Shown here: piece after piece, positions 7,729 through 15,235 of the stretch
Layout: each line of letters opens with the position of its first letter
Numbering within the stretch: position 1 is the stretch's first letter
DNA from: CAIZLB01 sp039795875
GTDB taxonomy: Bacteria > Patescibacteriota > Minisyncoccia > Phycocordibacterales > CAIZLB01
Length of the DNA stretch: 35,408 nucleotides
Assembly (NCBI GenBank): GCA_039795875.1
Contig: JBDKKY010000008.1
Location: 1-35,408 of the forward strand
Reading direction: 5' to 3'
Program-made: the position numbers and the translations under genes
The notes under the pieces: model-generated
Seen by the model: only the letters and a program-made list of their open reading frames with translations
The model's database searches: none
What the model was told of the DNA's origin: nothing

Positions 7729-8910
7729 ATGTATTCAGATATAATTGCTCCCAAGAAAAATTCAATACGACGGATTACTCGAGATGCTTCTTTCGAAGAA
7801 GTCTCAGAAAAAGTCTATCTCTCAGAACGTCCACAACGAGAGAGGAAATTCCCCAAAATGTTTCTGTTCTTGATTGTTGCAGTTCTTCTTATCGGTGGTG
7901 TTATCTATGCCAAGTTTTCTGAAAGAACTGTTATGACTTTTACTCCTAAGACCACAACTCTCGACATCCGCGAACGCATTCCTATTTATCTGCAAGTTGA
8001 TGCACGAGTGGCTGGAAGCGTAAACACAGAATCCTTGCCGTATAGCCTGATATACATTTCTTCAAAAACAGATCGTAATCCTTTTGCCCCTATGGTAAGT
8101 GCCACAACAACAGCGCCTACGACCAACACATCAGCAACCCTATCTCCACTTGAGATCGTGGCAACAACAACTGGTGCCAAGATGAATGTGTATCTTGTAA
8201 ATGTGACAGGTGAATCATTACCACTTCGAGCCACAACCCGTATTGACATCAATGGTCTGACATATTCTATTGCCAGTGCTATCACGGTCCCCGTCACAAA
8301 AGATGTAGCCCTTTTCAAAGATCTTCCAAAATACTATCTGCCAGGATTTAAAGGTACCGCTCAGGCCCAATCTATATATGCAGTACCAATTGATGCCACA
8401 GCCCCTACAGACACCGCTGTGACCACAAGCGAGCCCAACAAGTCATCCGTACCAGAAGACATTCTTTCGTTGCTCCCAGACACTAGTGTGGCTTTGCGAA
8501 AAAGTACCATCTACGACTTAGTAGTAGGGCAGACAGCTGTCGTAACTTTTGACAAAAAAGATTTACTGGTCATGTTAGAAAAGAAAAGTCCGGCGTTTCA
8601 AGAATATGTGATGGCCTTTAAGCCTCTTGTTGACGTGGTTAGTTATAAAGTTCAAGTCGCTGATTATGAACTGGATAGTGCACCAGATACTGGCCGACCG
8701 ATGGCATTCAAAAAACTGATTTTGGAGATTACACCAATCATGGATGAACAGAAAACAAAAACTATTTTCATAAACTTTAGCCTTGACGCTATGGAGGTGA
8801 TTCAAAATCAGATTGCAAAGTTCGCCACTCTTGATATTAGTAGTACTCCATTTTGGAGCAGCAGTGTTGCAGGAGAAGGAAAGGTGGAGGTAAAGACCAT
8901 TGCAGAGTAG
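7729..8910 (+). CDS. single-pass membrane protein of unknown function
   Basis: A 393-residue protein with a basic cytoplasmic N-terminus (residues 1-42), one transmembrane helix at about 43-62 (MFLFLIVAVLLIGGVIYAKF) and a long outside domain. The start of that domain, MTFTPKTTTLDIRERIPIYL, suggests a beta-rich module. Residues 115-145 form a Thr/Ala-rich low-complexity stretch, and another Thr-rich linker lies near residue 220. The C-terminal part (residues 275-393) is mixed alpha/beta. Anchoring to the cytoplasmic membrane with a cell-surface domain is a direct reading of the sequence; the function is not known. It follows the possible actin-fold protein and may work with it. Confidence 0.65.
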   Translation: MYSDIIAPKKNSIRRITRDASFEEVSEKVYLSERPQRERKFPKMFLFLIVAVLLIGGVIYAKFSERTVMTFTPKTTTLDIRERIPIYLQVDARVAGSVNTESLPYSLIYISSKTDRNPFAPMVSATTTAPTTNTSATLSPLEIVATTTGAKMNVYLVNVTGESLPLRATTRIDINGLTYSIASAITVPVTKDVALFKDLPKYYLPGFKGTAQAQSIYAVPIDATAPTDTAVTTSEPNKSSVPEDILSLLPDTSVALRKSTIYDLVVGQTAVVTFDKKDLLVMLEKKSPAFQEYVMAFKPLVDVVSYKVQVADYELDSAPDTGRPMAFKKLILEITPIMDEQKTKTIFINFSLDAMEVIQNQIAKFATLDISSTPFWSSSVAGEGKVEVKTIAE

Positions 8911-8938
8911 TTGACACATCTCAGATAAGTTGTATTAT
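8911..8938 (+). promoter_or_regulatory. promoter of secreted repeat protein gene
   Basis: TTGACA, a 16-bp spacer and TATTAT, starting directly after the preceding stop codon. The predicted leader is about 85 nt; its last 40 nt are almost only C and A with no Shine-Dalgarno sequence. An ACAGG/CCTGT pair near its 5' end could form a hairpin. Confidence 0.65.
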
Positions 8939-9028
8939 TAAACACAGGAAGTATCCTTCAACAACCCTGTTTAAGGGACTTTCTTTTGACCAACAAATCC
9001 ATACCAACCCACCGCCCAACCTCACCAT

Positions 9029-9442
9029 ATGAAGCCATCCCACCTAGCCATCCTCGCCGCCATCCTCATTCCTGCGACCATCACCACTCTTGTCTGCCAC
9101 AGCATGGGAGACAAGAGTGGTGTCGCCCGAACAGAAGCGCGCCACCAAGCAGTCTCTCAAGCTGCTACTGAGGCCAAAAATGCCTTGCTGGCCGACACCG
9201 ATGAGTATCCCGCCGGTGATGCACCGGCCTACGAGCCTCTCAAGCGCGTCGAACAAGTCGTTCCGGTCAGACAGACCACGGTCACAGTGCCCGTCACGAA
9301 AACCGACCTCATCGTCCCGGTGTATCAAACCACCGAAGTGGTCACCGTGCCGATGGCTCGCACAACCCGCACTGTCCCACTCCGGAGCACCACCAAAACG
9401 GTGCGCCTGGACCAACGGACAGTTGTTGTCCCGGCCAAGTAA
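9029..9442 (+). CDS. small secreted protein with Val-Pro/Thr-Thr repeats
   Basis: A 137-residue exported protein. Residues 1-24 look like a signal peptide (MKPSHLAILAAILIPATITT); the Cys in TTLVCHS lacks a small residue at -1, so it is not a standard lipobox. Residues 30-70 are Ala-rich and probably helical. From residue 76 the protein is a run of 9-10 residue repeats with the pattern V-P-(V/M/L)-x-x-T-T-x-x, about six copies, ending VVVPAK. Such short beta repeats suggest an extended fibrous or beta-solenoid surface element. Codon use is GC-rich, unlike the genes on either side. The gene has its own promoter (8911) and terminator (9446-9523). Function unknown. Confidence 0.7.
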   Translation: MKPSHLAILAAILIPATITTLVCHSMGDKSGVARTEARHQAVSQAATEAKNALLADTDEYPAGDAPAYEPLKRVEQVVPVRQTTVTVPVTKTDLIVPVYQTTEVVTVPMARTTRTVPLRSTTKTVRLDQRTVVVPAK

Positions 9443-9445
9443 GAG

Positions 9446-9523
9446 GCCTCACTCAGTACCGGCCACCATCGACCAACCGTCTTTCTCACAGGACCATACA
9501 CTGTGGGGGAGGCGGGGTTTTTT
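9446..9523 (+). terminator. rho-independent terminator of the secreted repeat gene
   Basis: The outer stem GCCTC/GAGGC surrounds a hairpin CACAG/CTGTG, followed by GGGG and six T at 9518-9523. Confidence 0.75.
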
Positions 9524-9540
9524 CATATATAGTCTTATGC

Positions 9541-9546
9541 TATAAT
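9541..9546 (+). promoter_or_regulatory. -10 box, leaderless start of MBL-fold gene
   Basis: A perfect TATAAT 9 nt before the ATG at 9556, just downstream of the preceding terminator; no ribosome binding site. Confidence 0.65.
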
Positions 9547-9555
9547 GCTCATATT

Positions 9556-10197
9556 ATGATTTTAAACTTTTTCGGCAATCAATTTTTCAAATTTCAGGTA
9601 GGTGACTCAGTCTTGGCCACAGACCCGTTTTCAAAAGAATCATCTTTTAAAGCTGGCAAATTTGGTGCTGATGTGGTGCTCCAAAGTACTATTCACGAGG
9701 ATATGTCAGGTGGGGAAGAATACACCTACGGAAATAAAGTCCCTCATGTGATCAAAGGTCCAGGAGAGTATGAAGTCTCTGGTATTTTTATAAAAGGATA
9801 TCCAGCGTATACAAACTATGGCGAGATCAACCATGCCTGTGGTACCACATATTATACATTTGAATTCGACGGCATTCGTATCGCTTTTCTGGGGGCACTA
9901 GGTAAAGATGAAGAAAAAGGAGAAAAGAAATTTATCAGCATTGAAGGGGAGGTAGATATTCTTATGTTACCAATCGCAGGCGATGGACGGCTCAGCGTAA
10001 AACAGGCAGCGGAGTACGTAACCAATATCGAACCCAAGATTGTTATCCCGATGGGATTCTCTGACATTAAAGACCCACACCTACAAGCATTTATCAAAGA
10101 AATGGGGGAAACGTCGGCTGAACCTCAAGAAAAACTGACTATTAAGAAAAAAGAGGTTGAGGGTTGCGACCAGAAACTGTACATCTTGAAACCATAA
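9556..10197 (+). CDS. MBL-fold protein (UlaG-like) with a degenerate metal site
   Basis: A 213-residue protein with the layout of small UlaG-like metallo-beta-lactamase-fold hydrolases: an N-terminal strand-rich part (ILNFFGNQFFKFQVGDSVLA), HVIKGPGEYEVSGIFIKGYP, FEFDGIRIAFLGALG, then DILMLPIAGDGRLSVKQAAE and PKIVIPMGF near the C-terminus. The family's HxHxDH zinc motif is absent: the expected position reads VVLQSTIHEDMSG, with only one His and one Asp. The second half keeps fold-defining residues but few metal ligands. It may therefore be a binding or structural protein rather than a hydrolase; this is inference. It has its own -10 box and is followed 19 nt later by another leaderless gene. 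Confidence 0.75.
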   Translation: MILNFFGNQFFKFQVGDSVLATDPFSKESSFKAGKFGADVVLQSTIHEDMSGGEEYTYGNKVPHVIKGPGEYEVSGIFIKGYPAYTNYGEINHACGTTYYTFEFDGIRIAFLGALGKDEEKGEKKFISIEGEVDILMLPIAGDGRLSVKQAAEYVTNIEPKIVIPMGFSDIKDPHLQAFIKEMGETSAEPQEKLTIKKKEVEGCDQKLYILKP

Positions 10198-10200
10198 CGA

Positions 10201-10206
10201 TATACT
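10201..10206 (+). promoter_or_regulatory. -10 box, leaderless start of the 10217 gene
   Basis: TATACT 10 nt before the ATG, within a 19-nt intergenic gap; no Shine-Dalgarno sequence. Confidence 0.55.
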
Positions 10207-10216
10207 ATAAAGGTAT

Positions 10217-10561
10217 ATGAGCCATAAAGTTTCTTTAAAAGATAAGATTGAAAACACAGCAGAGACTTTTGTGCATGATGTAGAAGAGTTTATTCAGGAA
10301 AAATGGCACCACCGACTACATCGGAAGGCTCGTCATCATGTTCACCGGTTGAGACAGCGACCAGATCATCACAAACAGATTATCGCCTTTTCATTTGCTT
10401 TCGTATGTACGGCTGTAGTATTTGTTTTATGGTACTTTTTCTCATTGCCGCGGATTTTTAATGAATACAAAGTCAATCAAGCTGAGAATGCACGTTTGGA
10501 ACGATCAGCCAATCCACTCGATGACCTAAAAACCAAGTTTCAAACTGGTTTAGACCAGTAG
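10217..10561 (+). CDS. small single-pass membrane protein
   Basis: A 114-residue protein. Residues 1-54 are cytoplasmic and strongly basic, His/Arg-rich (HHRLHRKARHHVHRLRQRPD), after an acidic stretch (FVHDVEEFIQE). One transmembrane helix lies at about 56-77 (IIAFSFAFVCTAVVFVLWYF), followed by a short outside tail with a possible coiled helix. The basic segment next to the membrane sets an N-in orientation and could bind nucleic acid or phospholipid heads. No family recognised. It lies between the MBL-fold gene and aspS, each with its own -10 box, so co-expression is not implied by an operon. Confidence 0.65.
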   Translation: MSHKVSLKDKIENTAETFVHDVEEFIQEKWHHRLHRKARHHVHRLRQRPDHHKQIIAFSFAFVCTAVVFVLWYFFSLPRIFNEYKVNQAENARLERSANPLDDLKTKFQTGLDQ

Positions 10562-10581
10562 AATAACTTATATTTTCGTGT

Positions 10582-10587
10582 TATTAT
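10582..10587 (+). promoter_or_regulatory. -10 box, leaderless start of aspS
   Basis: TATTAT 9 nt before the ATG at 10597; no ribosome binding site. Confidence 0.5.
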
Positions 10588-10596
10588 GGGTCTCAT

Positions 10597-12021
10597 ATGA
10601 CCCCCAAAACCCTATATACAGAAAGAGTATTTACGAGCCAGCTCCACGATTTCCTTGGAAAAGAAGTAAAACTTTTTGGCTGGATTCATGTACGTCGAGA
10701 TCAAGGTAAATTGATCTTTCTTGAGATTCGAGACAAGGATGGCATTGTGCAAGGTGTTGTGTTACCAAACAGAACCGATGTTCTTGAGATCGCTTCAAAA
10801 CTACGAAGTGAGTACGTGGTTGCTATTACCGGACTTGTAAATGGCCGGCCAGAACGAAATATTCAAAAAGACTCTATAAATGGTGATATTGAGATCGAAA
10901 TCACAGGCATCGAGATTATCAATGCCTCAGAAACTATGCCATACGACATCCATGACTCGAAAGAAGTAGGGGAGGATGTTCGACTCAAATACCGATATCT
11001 TGATCTACGAGGTAAACGAGTACACGACAACATCGTGATGCGAGACAAGATCATCATGTTTTTCCGAGAATATATGCATGCCAATGGATTCATCGAGATC
11101 GAAACACCGATGCTTATGCGTGGAACTCCGGAAGGATCACGAGAATATCTTGTACCGTCACGACTTCACCATGGAACTTTCTATGCACTCCCACAATCTC
11201 CTCAACAATTTAAACAACTTCTGATGGTTGCCGGATTTGAGAGATATTTTCAGATCGCCCGATGTATGCGAGACGAAGATCAACGAGGAGATAGACAGCC
11301 AGAATTCACTCAACTCGATTTTGAGATGTCATTTATCGATCAAGAGACTATTTTACAATATACCGAGAAGATGTTTATCGAAATGGTTCAGAAATTATAT
11401 CCAAACAAGAAGTTGACCACTGTTCCATTTCCACGCCTAACATACGCTGAGAGTATGGAAAAATATGGGTCAGATAAACCAGACTTAAGAAACAATAAAG
11501 AGGATCCTGACGAATTAGCTTTTGCTTGGATTGTTGATTTTCCAATGTATGAAGAGGGAAAAGACGGCAAATTAACAACAGCCCACCACCCCTTCTGTTC
11601 AATGCACCCAGAAGATGTTGATACGTTCATGAACGCAAAACCAGGAGACAAAGAGTTGCTTAACGTGCGAGCAAATTCATATGACTTGGTACTAAACGGT
11701 TTTGAGCTTTCATCAGGCAGTATCCGAATTCACCAAAAAGAGATTCAGAAGAAAGTGTTTGAGCTTTTGGGTATGAGTGAAGAGCAGATACAATCAAAGT
11801 TTGGCCACATGCTTGAGGCGTTCACATTTGGTACACCACCTCACGGTGGATTTGCGCCAGGTATCGATCGTATCGTTATGCTTATGCAAAATGAACCAAA
11901 TATCCGAGAAGTTATTGCCTTTCCAAAAACAGGTGAGGGAAGAGACCTGATGACTGGGGCACCGGCACCCATGCCGGTTGAGCAGTTGACTGAGTTGGGG
12001 GTGAAGATTATTAAGGAGTAG
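10597..12021 (+). CDS. aspS: aspartyl-tRNA synthetase lacking the GAD domain
   Basis: Class IIb synthetase charging tRNA-Asp, possibly also tRNA-Asn. Residues 1-105 are the OB-fold anticodon-binding domain (KLFGWIHVRRDQGKLIFLEI). The catalytic core shows LPQSPQQFKQLLM, motif 2 with CMRDEDQRGDRQPEFTQLDF, and motif 3 with GGFAPGIDRIVMLM. Bacterial AspRS usually has an inserted GAD domain of about 110 residues between SDKPDLR and WxxDFPMxE; here those two signatures are only about 12 residues apart, so the insertion is missing, giving 474 residues instead of about 590, as in archaeal-type enzymes. The motifs otherwise remain bacterial. No gatCAB genes are in the window, so discrimination cannot be judged. 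Its end is followed by the promoter of the 12116 cassette. Confidence 0.96.
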   Translation: MTPKTLYTERVFTSQLHDFLGKEVKLFGWIHVRRDQGKLIFLEIRDKDGIVQGVVLPNRTDVLEIASKLRSEYVVAITGLVNGRPERNIQKDSINGDIEIEITGIEIINASETMPYDIHDSKEVGEDVRLKYRYLDLRGKRVHDNIVMRDKIIMFFREYMHANGFIEIETPMLMRGTPEGSREYLVPSRLHHGTFYALPQSPQQFKQLLMVAGFERYFQIARCMRDEDQRGDRQPEFTQLDFEMSFIDQETILQYTEKMFIEMVQKLYPNKKLTTVPFPRLTYAESMEKYGSDKPDLRNNKEDPDELAFAWIVDFPMYEEGKDGKLTTAHHPFCSMHPEDVDTFMNAKPGDKELLNVRANSYDLVLNGFELSSGSIRIHQKEIQKKVFELLGMSEEQIQSKFGHMLEAFTFGTPPHGGFAPGIDRIVMLMQNEPNIREVIAFPKTGEGRDLMTGAPAPMPVEQLTELGVKIIKE

Positions 12022-12050
12022 ACAAGGCTGTAGAGGTGTGGGTGTCTTTA

Positions 12051-12078
12051 TTGTTTGCCAAGATTCTACCTTTATGGT
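12051..12078 (+). promoter_or_regulatory. promoter of the 12116 cassette
   Basis: TTGTTT, a 16-bp spacer and TATGGT. The leader of about 30 nt ends in a run of C and A (AACAACCAACCACCACTCCC) with no Shine-Dalgarno sequence. Confidence 0.5.
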
Positions 12079-12115
12079 ATTTTCTTTATGAACAACCAAC
12101 CACCACTCCCGTACC

Positions 12116-12532
12116 ATGAGAATATTGATTCACAAACCCTCCACACCAGATGCCGATTTCTTGACCGCTGTCGGCTTTACAAATTCTGCAAGTCACCGCC
12201 CCAACAATCTCTCCTATGAACTGCCACCGGGCTGGACAGTACAAAATCTACCGGCAACAGAATCCCTCGACTCCTTTTTAGTTGATCCGCGAGGAAATAT
12301 CCGAGCCGATCTCTTGGGTGTCGGTGCTGAGGGGGGATGCATTGTCCTTCCAAGAACCGCCTATCAGGTCGTGGAAAAACCAGGGCATGATCGTAGGTTT
12401 CTAATCCTGTGCCGATCTCGGATCAATAGGACCTTACTCATCCAAAGCTATGACACTCGCGATCAAGCGGAGGGATGGCTCAGCAGAGCCTATCCCGATT
12501 GGCGCGATCCCGCCAAACACTGGGGAACCTGA
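12116..12532 (+). CDS. hypothetical protein, 138 residues
   Basis: A small soluble protein without signal peptide or membrane segment, not matching a family I know. It opens with a short strand (MRILIHKP) and has a Pro/Asn-rich section (RPNNLSYELPPGWTVQNLPA), a central VDPRGNIRADLLGVGAEGG stretch suggesting a compact beta fold, and a C-terminal helix-rich part with several Trp (AEGWLSRAYPDWRDPAKHWG). The base composition is clearly GC-richer than aspS before it and the hydrolase after it. It is a complete stand-alone unit with promoter (12051), C/A-rich leader and a strong terminator (12550). Confidence 0.6.
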   Translation: MRILIHKPSTPDADFLTAVGFTNSASHRPNNLSYELPPGWTVQNLPATESLDSFLVDPRGNIRADLLGVGAEGGCIVLPRTAYQVVEKPGHDRRFLILCRSRINRTLLIQSYDTRDQAEGWLSRAYPDWRDPAKHWGT

Positions 12533-12549
12533 AAGATTCTCCCAGCCAA

Positions 12550-12597
12550 ATCACACCCCTCGCAGAGGACTGCCAACTCTGTCTGGGGTGATTTTTT
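12550..12597 (+). terminator. rho-independent terminator of the 12116 cassette
   Basis: The outer stem ATCACxCCCC/GGGGTGAT encloses CAGAG/CTCTG, followed by six T at 12592-12597. Confidence 0.9.
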
Positions 12598-12605
12598 ATT
12601 TAATA

Positions 12606-12611
12606 TATAAT
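12606..12611 (+). promoter_or_regulatory. -10 box, leaderless start of serine hydrolase
   Basis: TATAAT 7 nt before the ATG at 12619, in the AT-rich gap after the previous terminator; no Shine-Dalgarno sequence. Confidence 0.6.
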
Positions 12612-12618
12612 TAAACCT

Positions 12619-13557
12619 ATGCAGGAAAATATTCAACTCAGTCAAAAAATAAAAGATATTGTCCATAATTTATATCCAAAAGCCTCGCAAGTTTCTGTAG
12701 CAGTTATTGATTTACAATCAATAACACCCACCATCGCCGGATATAATATGGATGATTTTATGTACCCGGCCAGTATTTATAAAGTTTCTATTGCAGCGGA
12801 GATACTCAGGAAAAATGATGTGGGTAAACTCAAACTCTCAGATACGGTCGATATCAGCGACATCAATGAAGTAGATAAAGATTTAAAATTATTTCCTAAA
12901 AATACTTCTCGTGATCATAGACCTCTGCTTAAAGGAGGGGATAGGGTCAGTATTGATTATCTCCTAGACCTCATGCTGACTCGGAGCGATAATACTGCAG
13001 CTAACACATTGATGGATATTGCTGGTAGAGAGGATATAAATAATTATATTATCTTGCCCAATGGTTGGAAAGGAAGTGATATCACCCGTAAATTTTTAGA
13101 TAGATTAAAAGAAGAAAAGAAATATCAGAAATCAGCCATTACAGTTTCTACTACAAAACATTTAGCAGAATTATTTTATAAAATTGAGAGAGGGGTGTTG
13201 ATCAATGTAGACGTTTCCAAAAGATTACAAGAATACATGCTGAAATGGAATCGAGGAGGAAGGACGGGGTTAAATATTCCTGAATATATTTCCTATTATC
13301 GGAAAGGTGGTTGGCTTGAGATCAATGGCTACAAGCATAATTTTTTCAAAGCTCTGTGGCGATTGATCACCAATAAGAACGTTGTTATACGATATAGCAA
13401 TGATGTGGGAGTGGTAACAGGGAAAAATTCTAAATATGTTATCGCCGTACTCAGTATCATGAAAAGCAAATTTCCTTGGACTAAATTTCCGATGAAAGAG
13501 TTGGCTAGACGGATACATAGTCTTATGGACGCCGCCGTCTTGACCGATTTGCTATAA
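12619..13557 (+). CDS. class A beta-lactamase-like serine hydrolase
   Basis: A 312-residue protein of the beta-lactamase/penicillin-binding serine hydrolase fold. The catalytic triad of motifs is present: Ser52-Ile-Tyr-Lys55 (SxxK), Ser123-Asp-Asn125 (SDN) in LMLTRSDNTAANTLM, and Lys229-Gly-Gly in YRKGGW at the place of KTG. There is no signal peptide, so the protein would be cytoplasmic or exported by another route; this is unusual for an enzyme acting on cell-wall peptides or beta-lactams. A class A Glu166-type omega-loop motif is not clear, so strong beta-lactam hydrolysis is not expected. It may act as a peptidase or esterase; no claim of resistance can be made. The last codons contain the -10 box of htpX. 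Confidence 0.85.
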   Translation: MQENIQLSQKIKDIVHNLYPKASQVSVAVIDLQSITPTIAGYNMDDFMYPASIYKVSIAAEILRKNDVGKLKLSDTVDISDINEVDKDLKLFPKNTSRDHRPLLKGGDRVSIDYLLDLMLTRSDNTAANTLMDIAGREDINNYIILPNGWKGSDITRKFLDRLKEEKKYQKSAITVSTTKHLAELFYKIERGVLINVDVSKRLQEYMLKWNRGGRTGLNIPEYISYYRKGGWLEINGYKHNFFKALWRLITNKNVVIRYSNDVGVVTGKNSKYVIAVLSIMKSKFPWTKFPMKELARRIHSLMDAAVLTDLL

Positions 13558-13558
13558 T
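13553..13558 (+). promoter_or_regulatory. -10 box of htpX overlapping the upstream stop codon
   Basis: TATAAT includes the TAA stop (13555-13557) of the hydrolase gene and lies 6 nt before the ATG of htpX. The htpX transcript would start at the ATG. Confidence 0.6.
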
Positions 13559-13564
13559 ACACCC

Positions 13565-14452
13565 ATGCAACCACAATATCTCTATAAAAATAAAGCTGCC
13601 AATACATTCAAGACCATTCTGTTGATGGGATTAACTTTTGCCATAGTCGCTGCGTTAGGCTGGTATCTGTCATATCAATTCGGCAGCATTAATTATCTGT
13701 ATGGAGCACTTATATTTGTTGTTATTCTCAACCTCATCTCATATTGGTTTTCAGATTCTATTGCTTTGAAAATATCAGGGGCCAAACCGATAGATAGACA
13801 AACAGATCAGGGACGACAATTATATTCGACCGTAGAAAAACTTGCTCGGTATGCCAATCTGAAAATGCCACAAGTATATCTTATTGAAGATGCCAACATG
13901 AATGCCTTCGCTACAGGTAGAAATGAAAATCACGCCGCTGTTGCTGTCACAACTGGATTACTTCAAAATCTTGAACAAGCCGAACTTGAAGGTGTTATTG
14001 CTCACGAGCTTGCCCACATTGGCAACAAAGATATTCTTATCTCATCAATCGTGGCGGTGCTGGCAGGCTTGATTGTCCACCTCACACACATCACCGCTTT
14101 TAGCCGGAGTGATAACAACAGAGGCAGTGGTATTTTGGGCATCATCGCTATCATCATTGCACCGATTGCCGCGACTCTGATACAGCTGGCTGTTTCTCGT
14201 AGTCGAGAATTTCAAGCTGACGCTACTGGCGCATTGATCACCAAAGATCCTGAAGGATTAGCTCGTGCATTGGAAAAATTGCACGCCCACAATCATGTGC
14301 CACTAGCTACAGCTTCAAATGCTACGGCACATATGTATATATCCAACCCATTCGGGCAAGGTAGAGGGGAAGAGGCTCCAGGTGCCATCACCAAGCTCTT
14401 TATGACCCATCCACCTGTTGAGGAACGAGTGGCGAAGCTACGAGGACGATAA
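13565..14452 (+). CDS. htpX: HtpX-like membrane zinc metalloprotease (M48)
   Basis: A 295-residue integral membrane protease of peptidase family M48B, which degrades misfolded membrane proteins in heat and envelope stress. Two N-terminal transmembrane helices (about 15-37 and 43-60) and a hydrophobic pair near 160-210 are visible. The zinc site is His147-Glu148-Leu-Ala-His151 in GVIAHELAHIGNKD, with the third ligand Glu215 in SRSREFQADATGA. The C-terminal MTHPPVEERVAKLR is also family-typical. Length matches E. coli HtpX (293). The gene starts 7 nt after the stop of the serine hydrolase gene but has its own -10 box. Confidence 0.95.
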   Translation: MQPQYLYKNKAANTFKTILLMGLTFAIVAALGWYLSYQFGSINYLYGALIFVVILNLISYWFSDSIALKISGAKPIDRQTDQGRQLYSTVEKLARYANLKMPQVYLIEDANMNAFATGRNENHAAVAVTTGLLQNLEQAELEGVIAHELAHIGNKDILISSIVAVLAGLIVHLTHITAFSRSDNNRGSGILGIIAIIIAPIAATLIQLAVSRSREFQADATGALITKDPEGLARALEKLHAHNHVPLATASNATAHMYISNPFGQGRGEEAPGAITKLFMTHPPVEERVAKLRGR

Positions 14453-14494
14453 GAAAAAAAGTCTTATTATCCGTCAGATAAGGATAAACTAAAA

Positions 14495-14546
14495 TAAAAA
14501 AACACTCCCCATGCGGTCCATTGGTTTAGTTTGGACTACAGGGGAG
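14495..14546 (-). terminator. terminator of the minus-strand membrane cassette (possibly bidirectional)
   Basis: The stem CTCCCC/GGGGAG with inner TCCA/TGGA is followed on the minus strand by a T run (A run at 14495-14502). On the plus strand a GGGGTTTTT tract follows at 14551, so it may also stop htpX transcription. Confidence 0.8.
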
Positions 14547-14570
14547 GTTGGGGTTTTTGAGGAGAAGAAC

Positions 14571-15083
14571 TTACTGGAACACTATTGCTCCATATCCACT
14601 TCGACGACCATGCAATGATCGTACCAGTCGGATACAATCAGTGTACTCACGCAGGCAAAACGGATCGCATGTTACGCCTGGTTGAGACAACATTGCCCGA
14701 TGGAGATCTCGGAACTGCGGTGTATCCATGATCATCTTCCTATCGTTGGCCCATTGCCGTGCCAGTACGCTCTCATCAGAGCTGAAGTGCTGTGGCGCCG
14801 GACTTGGAAGAAAGAAGAACAGGAGGAGAAACAAGGCTCCACCACTCACAGCCCCCATCACAACGTGATCGTGCATGGCAGAGAGTGCGAACGCCAAAGC
14901 GCCGACTACGAAGGCAAGGAGGCGGACACCGCTCCGGTTTTGTCGGAGCATTGCGTAGAGCTGTTCGGCAGGATACCGAACGGCTCCCGCATTGAGTCCT
15001 TGGATCCGTGTTGCGCCAAGGGCGTGGATAGCTTTTCTCTTCAATTGAATCTTTCTGCGAGTATCTTTGATTAGGTATTTCAT
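14571..15083 (-). CDS. hypothetical two-TM membrane protein
   Basis: A protein of 170 residues from the ATG at 15083 (MKYLIKDTRRKIQLKRKAIH), or 181 from an in-frame GTG at 15116. The N-terminus is basic and cytoplasmic. Two adjacent hydrophobic segments (RLLAFVVGALAFALSAM and VVMGAVSGGALFLLLFFFL) form a hairpin in the membrane. The soluble C-terminal half has three Cys, two of them close together (TCDPFCLREYTDC). I prefer the ATG because its ATGA overlaps the stop of a 15-codon upstream ORF, a typical coupling arrangement, and no ribosome binding site precedes either start. GC-rich codon use, own promoter at 15165-15193 and own terminator mark it as a cassette. Function unknown. The long plus-strand frame across it is a composition shadow. 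Confidence 0.6.
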   Translation of the reverse strand: MKYLIKDTRRKIQLKRKAIHALGATRIQGLNAGAVRYPAEQLYAMLRQNRSGVRLLAFVVGALAFALSAMHDHVVMGAVSGGALFLLLFFFLPSPAPQHFSSDESVLARQWANDRKMIMDTPQFRDLHRAMLSQPGVTCDPFCLREYTDCIRLVRSLHGRRSGYGAIVFQ

Positions 15084-15127
15084 AGGTCTGGTCGATCTAT
15101 CTGGTTGGTTGTACACATAGTTTTCAT
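15080..15127 (-). CDS. possible 15-residue leader peptide
   Basis: A short frame starting ATGAAAACT and reading MKTMCTTNQIDRPDL. Its stop TGA overlaps the ATG of the downstream gene as ATGA. It lies about 30 nt after the predicted transcription start. It may couple translation to the membrane protein; coding is uncertain because so short a frame can occur by chance. Confidence 0.3.
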   Translation of the reverse strand: MKTMCTTNQIDRPDL

Positions 15128-15164
15128 GGAAGTCGCAGATGCGGTTCCTCTGTGTGCAAGTACC

Positions 15165-15193
15165 ATTATATCACAGATATGACACTAAAGCAA
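15165..15193 (-). promoter_or_regulatory. promoter of the minus-strand membrane cassette
   Basis: On the minus strand: TTGCTT, a 17-bp spacer and a perfect TATAAT. The predicted leader is about 75 nt to the ATG at 15083. Confidence 0.75.
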
Positions 15194-15221
15194 CTCATAG
15201 GGAGGAGGCCCTTTTTCGTGA

Positions 15222-15227
15222 TATAGT
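15222..15227 (+). promoter_or_regulatory. -10 box, leaderless start of DUF4153 gene
   Basis: TATAGT 8 nt before the ATG at 15236; no ribosome binding site. It faces away from the cassette promoter at 15165-15193. Confidence 0.5.
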
Positions 15228-15235
15228 ACGCGTAT

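Noticed and set aside
14682..15074. 130-codon plus-strand open frame
   Set aside because: It is antisense to the minus-strand membrane cassette, which has a promoter, terminator and membrane helices; the plus frame reads as composition-driven.
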